Below, in pieces: positions 8,713-18,700 of a stretch of 25,048 nucleotides of DNA. A program made the position numbers and the translations under genes. Position 1 is the first letter of the stretch; every line of letters begins with the position of its first letter. Location: NCBI RefSeq assembly GCF_000003605.2, contig NW_003115454.1:42254-67301 (forward strand). The letters are read 5' to 3'. The stretch is from Saccoglossus kowalevskii. Its lineage: Eukaryota; Hemichordata; Enteropneusta; Harrimaniidae. The notes beneath the pieces were generated by a model that saw only the letters and a list, made by a program, of their open reading frames with translations, was not told the origin of the DNA and made no database searches.

Positions 8713-11700
8713 TAGGTTCCTAAAGAAGTCACACACCAGTTTTCAATTATGTCTCACATCATGCTGAATCAAGATCCAGAAAAGGTGTATGTTCATGGCA
8801 TCTAAACTGTCCGCACCTGTGTGGCTGTGAAAAAGTTGAGGGGCCATTATTTCGTACAAGTTACATCAAAAGTTAACCATGACAAATGTATCTCTGCCAG
8901 TCTATGCATATGTGACATTAAACATACAAACACACACCACCAGACATTATCAGTATACGGTAAAAGTTTATTGTAGCGAATAGTGATAATTAATATATAA
9001 TATAATATACAATTATTTCGATCAATATTTAATACATAATGTTGACAGAATAGTAAGCATTTTGTTTGTTTAAGGTAGCAAGTTAGCCTTTCTTGATAAC
9101 AAAAATGTTGATACTTCTAACCAGAACAATAACAATCAATCAAACTTATTGAAAGCATATACTTCATAAATGAGTATTTAGTTTCTTTCAAATTATCGTT
9201 TCTAGTAGAGTAATTGTTTTTTCACAATTTTTAGTGTCACTATATCAATGTCTAGGTGTTCGGTGGGTATGTTTGTGTACAATACATGGTTATATAATTT
9301 ATTTGAGTGCCTTGCATCTGTGTATAAACTGTTCTATGCAATAATGGAACAAGTCATTGAAAATGTCCCCGTTAAATTTTTGAAAGTTCTTTTTGTACTC
9401 GTCATATCAAAGCGGAGATGTTGTCGCGAGCATGTCTTTGAAAATTGAGTCCCAATTGGCAAATACAACAGATTGTTTATCTACATCAAATTCGAACACG
9501 TGTTGCGTGACGCCCTTCCGGTTTAAGACATAGCAAAGAAAAACATAGATCACAAGTAAAAGTAAAACAAATTGAGATGCATGTCTATGTTATTGCACTT
9601 CCTAAAACTATTTAAAGTATGTTTGTGGATGGGAATGAGGCACTAAAATTACATTACCATACATCTCATAAATATGAATGCTTGTTGCCATGGTGCCCTA
9701 CAATAAATCTGTACATGGGGATTACAATGTTAAGATATGTGTAATGACGGAATTTGAGATTCTGGGATAGGGAATACAGCAATTGCAACTCTTTGTAATT
9801 GTATTGATAGTTCTGGATTAAAGTGGCTAACAGACCCTTTGTACAAGTCAAGCGCCCTCTTGTGTTGAATAATATGGTGAAGGCAGCGTTTTAAAATTTT
9901 CAGTTTTAATAAATATCAGTTCAAAATAATACAATTTAACGTTTGTCATGCCTCTAATTCAAATTTACATTGGCGTTGTTGTCAAACAATGGTGATCTAT
10001 CTGTGAATTACACTTGCCCATCTACATCATAAAATTAAAAAAAACTCCCCACAGTGGGGATAGTTCATCAGTGTATTAGTGTAATACGTCCATATCCCTA
10101 TAACCATATCTGACTGACGGTCGGTCGGTCGGAGAACATGTATCCTAACATGTATAACCTACGTACCAAATTTGAATGAAACCTGACAAAGCATGTCCAA
10201 AATACGACATTTAAAAAAAACAAGATGGCTGCCAGTCGGCAATCAAATCGCCAAACCACTGCATGTGCATTGGTGCCATAGTCAATTTAGACACGTGACA
10301 TAGGTGGCTTTGGGTGTTATATCTCCAAGTCACACTCATTCAGTTTCTAGAACACTTCAAGCAATTCAAAATGTTCTTTGAAATATCTTGGAAATATATG
10401 ACAATAGGTTCCAAGTACAATAAACATATGTTTATGTTCAAGTCACCCATACATTACTCTATAGTCCACTGAAATGGAACCTCCATGTTTTTCAACCCGA
10501 ACTTTGGTAACTAAGCAGTGCTTTGAATGTGGTATATATATCATACTATGGCAATATGTCTATAGCTATTCTCCTAGTCAATCTACTGCTCTCTTATCAT
10601 CGGTGAGAGAAGCCAACATCTTCTGTAGATGATAGGCACTTTGCATGGCAGTACCACCACAGGTCTCCCAAGGTATGCACTCACCAGTCCTATGTACCTC
10701 TCTTACCACGAACTGTGCACGGAATATCACATATCTTACTAGAATTACTTTGGTAGCCTCTCAACCAGTTCGTGCCAGCAACCATCAGAGCTTCAGATGT
10801 TAAGAATTATCCAGTATCACCACCACCTTCATACCACAACCCTTGAAGGCTTCTTAGACTGACAATTCAATTTCAGCTATGAACAAAGGTATTAGTATGA
10901 TCACATTTTAAATTGACAACTCGTTTGATTTGGTGCCCTGTTAAAAATGGGAGAGTGACATGCATATTAAATGGTAACATCATTCTATGTATACAATGTT
11001 CATATGAATTTCTCTTACTTAAACTAAGTAGTATAGAATACCTGTCAGTTGTTTAGTTTTCTTTTGCTCTTGTGGATTGTTTTGTCAATCATTGTCGGTC
11101 ATTTGTTTTGTGCCATTTAACTTGTAAATGACTATTTAGTGAAGTGCACTTGCCAGTTGTTCCGTTCTGGTGGATTTCTCTTGTGTTCTTAGAATGAAAA
11201 TTTCCTTATATGACTTTTCTCTAAAGACCTAAAGACCAGTTGTGCATGATAGTTCCGTGTGTAGTTTTCGTACATAAAATGCGAAAGGAACATAAATATT
11301 ATTTTGTATTCATGCATTTATGTTCTCGTTATCAGCATTTGCTGATTGTACATTATATATTAATGGATTAATTTTCAATTGATTTCATTTTCATGTGATC
11401 TTCATTGCATGTGCAGAAATCAAGGTGTCCGACAGAAACACCACAATGTAAAACAAAACAAAACATGTAATCAAAACATGCAAAGGCAAAACACGATATG
11501 AGGAAAGCCAATTGGTATTTGAATGTACAGTATATAATTATGTAATTTCAGATCTGAATAAAATTTGATGTAGCTAGCTGTCATTAATAATTCCTTGTGC
11601 TGGTGAGTAATCACCTCCAACTACATCTGGTCAACTACATGTGAAAATCATGTTCAAGTGGTATCCTTCTGATAGGATTTGTCAATAAATCAGAGTGTGC

Positions 11701-12991
11701 CTTACCACAAACCGACCTGTAATAATAGTTCTGATTGTTTTCCGTTTCTGTGACTTGCATAGTAATTGGTCAGATGTAGTTAGAGAAAATATGTACCATC
11801 GTCGATCAGAACTAACGCCAAAGTCTACACCCATATCACATGATATTCAGATTACTAGTACTACATTTTCTAATTTAATAAACATACTTTTTGTCTGACA
11901 GGATTTGTCACATGGTATATTTTAATTCTAGATCTACCTTTATAAGTTAGGGTATAATAGTTAACTGCCATTTAAGGCACAGATGCAGGTTCGTGGGTAT
12001 TTGGGAGTGAATTTTTTTTTTTTTTTGCTTTTTATTATCCAAGCAGTCTTGGCTATTGACTGTTAAAATTTTGTAGAATTGTGAATAGTGGAGCATACTC
12101 CACGATTTTAAAATATAGATAACAGGTGCAAACATTCTCTCTTTTGAATGCTTAGCAAGATTTAGCAAGGCTGTACATAAATAATAAAAAAGAAACATGG
12201 TGAAAAAAGAAATGACGGGATCTCCATATTATGCACTTTATTTACCTTTTAACAAAACGATAATACATTTAAATTTGGAACTGTTGCGGCCATTTTAATT
12301 ATGAGCATTAGAAAACTTCTTACTGAGTGAATTGTTATGCAAATTGGCAATTATCGCCGTCTGGTCATTGTTTTTGGTTGAACAGTGTTACAACAAACGT
12401 ACAGACAACTAGCCTGGGTGTTAATTTATGCATAAACTAGTGGAATTTGGGATGCTGCCCTGCAAAATTGACAACTGGTAGACAGTTTTCAAGACGGCAC
12501 TTTCTTCACAGTAAACAGATGTACCTATAAACCAATTTTGACAGGAAACAGAAGCATAGTTTAGAAGCTATTTTTTTTTAAATCACTTTTGACCAAAAAA
12601 GCACATTTTTGTGCATATTTCAAACTACAGTGACCATAACAAAAAATACTAACAAAATTTTAAAATTCATACAATAAGCTTTCCGAAAATATATAGTTTT
12701 GTGGACAAGGGAGGTCATCTTAGTTTCTTAATTAACTAATTAAAATACCTGTCAGGTAAACTGCATCTCTACCTTAACTGCATTATTTAACTACACGGTA
12801 TTAAATCCCATGAATGTGTCAGTTTTTTCTGGACGTTGATATTTTATAACATGTACTATGAAAACAAAAATAGCACTTGAAATAACAAAGACAACACTTT
12901 ATTTCCGAAATAGTTACATTGAAAATAAGCTGAACGCTACATTGTTGCACACAACTATCACAATACAGCGATCAATTGTTAATAAAATACG
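8713..12991. other. Intergenic DNA, no supported gene; probable decayed repeats
   Basis: I find no exon with family resemblance over about 4.3 kb. Features seen are: a perfect 7-bp-arm palindrome TCCCCACAGTGGGGA at 10046-10060 followed by four CGGT units (10118-10132); an A/T-rich patch near 8990-9012; and a T15-type tract at 12012-12026. The last reads AATAAAA-GC-A(n) on the minus strand and may be an old retroposed 3' end. A 60-codon open stretch on the minus strand near 10571-10753 is coding-like but unidentified. Several patches (10090-10440, 12550-12720) look like degraded interspersed repeats. Confidence 0.4.
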
Positions 12992-12997
12992 TTTATT
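12992..12997 (-). terminator. Candidate polyadenylation signal of the DKK3-like gene
   Basis: AATAAA on the minus strand, 371 bp beyond the stop codon at 13370-13368, is the first canonical signal downstream. A second AATAAA lies at 12903-12898. The implied 3' UTR is about 0.4-0.5 kb. Confidence 0.55.
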
Positions 12998-13367
12998 ATA
13001 GAAAAAACCTGTAAATAAAACATATAAATGGAAGAAGACAGAGATGTAATTTGTAAACAATGCAGCGAAAATAAATTGTATAGCGCCCACTGAATGTATG
13101 CATTTTTCCCTTCAAGTTAAAACAGTTATATCATTTACTTATGATTAAAATATTCCACCGTAACCTTTAACCTTGGCTAAATGGTCATGATAATACAATG
13201 AAGTCAGATTTCATTACACCATATTAAAATATATACTCAGAGATCGATCAATATGCCATTTACAAAATCCTACATATTGTAAAATTATGATGCATTATTG
13301 TGTATATACATTAATAACAGTATCGAGAGGTTTGTGAGAACCGAATAATCAAATTTGTGATTCTGGT

Positions 13368-15795
13368 TTACATGAATAACATATCAGGGCTTTGTTGGTT
13401 TGGGATGTCACCATCAGTTTTTCTATATGGACCTTGAAATATGAATGTATCGTCATCAGTCTTGTCCACATCAATTTTCTGGATGTCATGGTAACCATAT
13501 TCTTTATTTTCTCCAAATAATTCCGTCTCAATGCCTGTAGAAGCAGGCAATCGCATCTCATCATCATTGATCTTTTCGGTTTCTAGTGTATCCACTTCTT
13601 CCAAAAGTTTGTTTACGTTGATTTCTCCTACTTTATATTCGCTCATCCCTGCATTCTCTCCGTGAATCGATTCATCCGGGTTATATGGGTTTGAATTAGA
13701 CCCAAATTCGTTGAGTTCAGTGTATTGTTCATCGCCTGTTGGACGTTGAGCATGGTCATTATTTTGTGGTACAATTTCTAAATTTTCAGGAATTTCGGAG
13801 TGATATTCATTTTGTGTGTCATCAACAGGGACATTTTGTTGGTATGAGGCAGATGGCATGTCATTAATGCGAACAGGAGTGCCGATGTTATCTTGATAGC
13901 CTACATTGTTTTCATTTAATGTATCAATCATTCCAGGAACACTCTGTTGGTAAGGAACAGGTGCAATTTCTACATTTTGTCCAAACTGGTCCTCATTCTG
14001 CGTGCCAATATTTGTTTGATATTGATCAATGGGAACTTCATTAGCTTGGCCATAATTTGTAATCGTTTCGTGTGAGCTTTCAAACTGGCTTTCGCTTATC
14101 GTACCTACATCGTTTTGGTAAGATTCTAGTTCAATGTTACTCACAGGTTTAAAGTTTTCTTGGATACTTTCATAGGAATTATCTTTAAGCGTGTCAATAA
14201 TTGGAACATTTTGTTGGTAAGGGATGGGTTGACTTACAGGTGGGATAGCTTCTTGGATACTTTCATAGGAATTATCTTTAAGCGTGTCAATAATTGGAAC
14301 ATTTTGTTGGTAAGGGATGGGTTGACTTCCATATGTTTGACTTGCAGGTGGAATAGCTTCTTGGAGATTTTCATAGGAATTAGCCTTAAGTGGATCAATA
14401 ATTGGAACATTTTGTTGGTAAGTGACGGGTTGACTTTCATATGTTTGACTTGCAGGTGGGATAGCTTCTTGGAGATTTTCATAGGAATTATCCTTAAGTG
14501 GGTCAATAATTGGAACATTTTGTTGGTAAGGGACGGGTTGACTTTCATATGTTTGACTTGCAGGTGGGATAGCTTCTTGGAGATTTTCATAGGAATTATC
14601 CTTAAGTGGGTCAATAATTGGAACATTTTGTTGGTAAGGGATGGGTTGACTTTCATATGTTTGACTTGCAGGTGGGATAGCTTCTTGGAGATTTTCATAG
14701 GAATTATCCTTAAGTGGGTCAATAATTGGAACATTTTGTTGGTAAGGGATGGGTTGACTTTCATATGTTTGACCTGCAGGTGGGATAGCTTCTTGGATAC
14801 TTTCATAGGAATTATCTTTATGCGGGTCAATAATTGGAACATTTTGTTGGTAAGGGACAGGTTGACTTTCATATGTTTGACCTGCAGGTGGGATTGCTTC
14901 TTGGATACTTTCATAGGAATTATCTTTATGCGGGTCAATAATTGGAACATTTTGTTGGTAAGGGACGGGTTGACTTTCATATGTTTGACCTGCAGGTGGG
15001 ATAGCTTCTTGGATACTTTCATAGGAATTATCTTTAAGCTTGTCAATAATTGGAACATTATGTTGGTAAGGGACGGGTTGACTTTCATATGTTTGACCTG
15101 CAGGTGGGATAGCTTCTTGGAGATTTTCATAGGAATTATCCTTAAGCGGGTCAATAATTGGAACATTTTGTTGGTCAGAGGCGGGCTGATTTTCATACCG
15201 AATTTCGTTGAATTCCATAACATTTGGTGCATTGTCTATAGAAGGGTTGTATAAAGATGGATTTTCACGAATTTCACCAGAAGTCACAATATTCTGTTGG
15301 TAATGATCTTGAATAGCTGTGTTAAACTGCACATTTGACGTTACATCCTCAACCTTATTTACTGAGCTTTCACTAGAGTCCTTGTATGTCTCAAAAATAT
15401 CCTTCTGCATTTGCTTTAAGCTTGCTAGTTCTTCTTCAAGATGTTTCCCATCATCATCATCATCTATAGGATTAGTTTGAATGTCAGTTAAGTAACTGTC
15501 AACATCGCCATCTTCATCATCAGCCCAACTGCTCTCCGAGTCCCAGCTACTTGCCATCGATTCGCCTGCATCATTGTCGCCATTATCTGGATCATAATCT
15601 TCTTCTTCTTCACTAGAAAGGTCTTCAGTGTTTTCAAAATCATCATCTTGCTCTTCTTCGGTGTTTTCTTTTTCTTGAACCGATATGTATGCGTTTACTT
15701 GTGGATTCTGCATAGTGACGTCATTGATGGTGGTATCATGCCCCTCATTGTGGTTGGATGTATCTGTGACAGTCACCCTCTTGCACACAGTGTCA
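13368..15795 (-). CDS. DKK3: DKK3-like exon 5: last CRD2 Cys, acidic region, repeat array, conserved tail
   Basis: This is a 2428-nt terminal exon, entry phase 2, stop TAA at 13370-13368. It opens with SDTVCKRVTV, whose Cys306 completes CRD2. Next come: a very acidic Ser-rich stretch (residues about 341-425, e.g. TEDLSSEEEEDYDPDNGDND); a Lys/Glu helix-prone segment (EEELASLKQMQKDIFETYKD); the 36-residue repeat array (505-860); older degenerate repeats (for example PVPYQQSVPGMIDTL); and the DKK3-like tail EYKVGEINVNKLLEEVDTLE (1021-1040). The final 60 residues are acidic and unrecognised. The exon lacks Cys after 306. The Pro/Gln/Asn/Asp content suggests a disordered, possibly ion-binding extension (inference). 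Confidence 0.93.
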
Positions 15796-18700
15796 CTGAA
15801 AAAGGCACTAAAAGAACAAAATAGTCAAGACATTAGTTCCATATAATTGGGAAGAACATTCAAAAGTGTATTTGGCGGATAAATAATCTAGGCAGATGAT
15901 CTTTAATTATTTCAAAATTATTTGTATTATTGTAGAAACTCTCTTTCATGAATGGACTACTCAGATTGATATATGCCATGTATTGTCCGACGCTACTGCA
16001 AGGCAGTATATGCTCAATCTTATCACCTGATATCTCTCCTTGATCTTAACTTTGAGGTCCATATATCATTCTTTTGTATATTGATTTTTGTGAAATCTCC
16101 AAAACTGATCATTTCCTTTCGTGTACCACAAAAATGTCTGTAATGCTGTACACATTAACTTATGTGTGTACTTTGTTCCATTGTTATAGATATATGTCCA
16201 TTGTACTTTGTTGACTATGGGTTTTGGATTAATTGATGGGTATATCAGGGCTACTTATTATACCATAATGCAAAATTGGTACTCTGACTCAGCCTGGGAA
16301 TCTGCATTGTATATCATATTGTAATGTTTCTTGCCAAGACAGGAACTGGCGCTCTGATTCAGCCTGGGAATCTGTATTGTATATCATTCTGTAATGTTTC
16401 TTGCCAAGACAGGAACTGGCGCTCTGATTCAGCCTGGGAATCTGTATTGTATATCATTCTGTAATGTTTCTTGCCAAGACAGGAACTGGCGCTTTGTTTC
16501 AGCCTGGGAATCTGTATTGTATATCATACTGTTATGTTCTTTTACCTGGACAGAAGCTGACACTAGGTCTCAGCCTAGGAATCTTTATAGTATATATTAC
16601 TGTAATGTTTCTTACCTCGATAAGGGCTGGCATTCTAACCCAGCAACGCAGGGACATTCACTGGGAGGTGTATTGATGATATTCGTGAAAAAAGATTCTC
16701 GTCCACGACTACAAGTCATTCCTTGTTCTCCCCTTGCCTTGCAAACTGTTGTCTGTAGACCTGTAGAGAAAAAACATTATTAATTTATAAACAACATACG
16801 AAGGTAATTAAGGCCACAGTGTGCGTGTAGCATTTGAGGAGAACGAAACCAGCCAATCAAAATGTCCACGCAATAAAAATTGCTAGCCCTTAATCTAAAG
16901 TTCCAAGAAGCAGTACAGTAGATTAATTCAATTTCGCTGTTGTTGTCGATTACCCACCTGGTTCGTAAGCACAGCACATATTATCTAAACAGTCACGGTC
17001 CTCATCACAGAATGTGCCAGAGTCTCCGGGGATAATGTCGGCATGGCAACGACCGAAGACGCACAGACTTCCGGGGCAGCACTCTGCGTCTCTGTTACAT
17101 ATCTCGTCTTCACCCATGCATCCTGCACACTCATTGGGCCAAAACCAGAAACCCATGTTGTCACAGAATTCGTTATCAGCACAATCGTTGTCATCCACAC
17201 AGTCAGCCTGCATTAAAATGACACAAGTTACCCAGTTCCAGTTCATGTTGACTATATACACACATTGTATTTGAGCTATACAGCTAAATAACATCGTTCA
17301 ATGTGAATTTGTGTTTGTCAAGCAAACTAAATGTCATTCTCGAAAGTGGACTGACGTAGTAGATGTAGTACAGCTTTACAAAACGCACTACAACACACAT
17401 GTTTCAGCTCGTTCAACAAAAACTAATACAAATGCTGTTACTGAAGGGTTTGCAATCACAGCTTTTTTTAGAAATTTCGCTTAAAGTGTTACTACTCCAA
17501 GCATTACCAATACACTACTGAACTGGTTCCATTAGTGGCGCGAAAACTGAAATTCCTTTTGACTATATGATTTACTGAATTTACCACGCAAGTGAACCAA
17601 TCTTAACTTCTAGACTGAACGAAGATTTCACGTTAGGTTAAAATGTACCAGAGACGTAAATATTGTAGAGCTGCTTTTGTTGATTTTGAATGTGACCAAA
17701 ACAATCTTGAAATGAATACGAGCTTCAATTGGGAGCAAGTGTAAATTTATAAGTATTTTAATATAGCCTGTATTCTTGGGGGCGGAGCTGCGTCACAGAA
17801 CGTTCCACGTTGCTAAGACGCGCGCCGCTGTACCATGTATTTCTATGGGCCCTGTGCGAGCTGCTAAGGAACGCCGGACGAGAAGCCGATGAAAACAACT
17901 AAAGTCGGGGAAAGAGCACAAACTCAACTTTGAAATAATCCTGAGCAACCAAGGGTATATATGTAGTAATTGTAGGGATAATCTACCCCCAAAGTAAGTT
18001 TTCTATGAGTTGTTGGCATTTGTTAACCGTGATGATTGCGGATGTCTGCCCTGTAAATAATGTGAGAATATGACATGGTTGAAAATTTACTAACCCAGTG
18101 GAAACACGGATATATGCAAAACTCAATTCTTTTGCGGATACGTTCGAAACTTTACCAGCATTTGATGTTGACACTCACCAGTATAGATGCATATATGTAT
18201 TACGTGCATACGATATTTACAATGTACCCGTTAGGCATTTCTCATAATCAACTGTTAACGGTGATGGCGCACCTAATTTGAACAGCGCCATCACATGATG
18301 ATAACATACCTTTTCGTCCATCCACTCAGATGATGAAGACATAAATTCATCCATTGAACTCGAAGTGTCGTCTTCTTCTTCCTGAATAAACTCATCGAAT
18401 TCCAGTCTGCTATCAATATCCGACTCTTTCGCTTTGCTGTCACTTCCTAATAGATTCGTTGTCGTGAAGACAGCCAGACCAGCACTGTTGTTTACCGTCA
18501 ACTTAACAACTGTTGTATTTTTCTGCATCAGCATACCGCCCATTTTCACAATTTCCGAAGTTGTATTTGTGTAATTCGGTGGCAGCAATTCAACATTTCT
18601 TATCTTAGGGTCAGACACTGTGTACAAAGTGAGAATAATACAACGTTCAAATCAAAATATTTATATAATATTATACCCCAATATTTCTTATATGTTCTCA

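Noticed and set aside
11947-12198. Processed retrocopy suggested by AATAAAA and an A-rich tract on the minus strand at 12012-12026
   Set aside because: The adjoining 83-codon frame has no recognisable homology, and no target duplication is evident; kept only as a note in the intergenic entry.
14160-15254. A 364-codon plus-strand open frame and a 332-codon alternative minus frame (14234-15232)
   Set aside because: Both are shadows of the 108-bp coding repeat: because the period is a multiple of three, stop-free registers repeat. Their content has no domain, while the DKK3-like frame continues on both sides of the array.
16394-16783. Plus-strand open frames of 129 and 70 codons
   Set aside because: They are read-through of the 70-bp intronic repeat and antisense to DKK3-like exon 4; no independent coding evidence.
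17014-17274. Plus-strand 86-codon frame over DKK3-like exon 3
   Set aside because: It is antisense to a strongly supported Cys-rich exon and has no similarity of its own.
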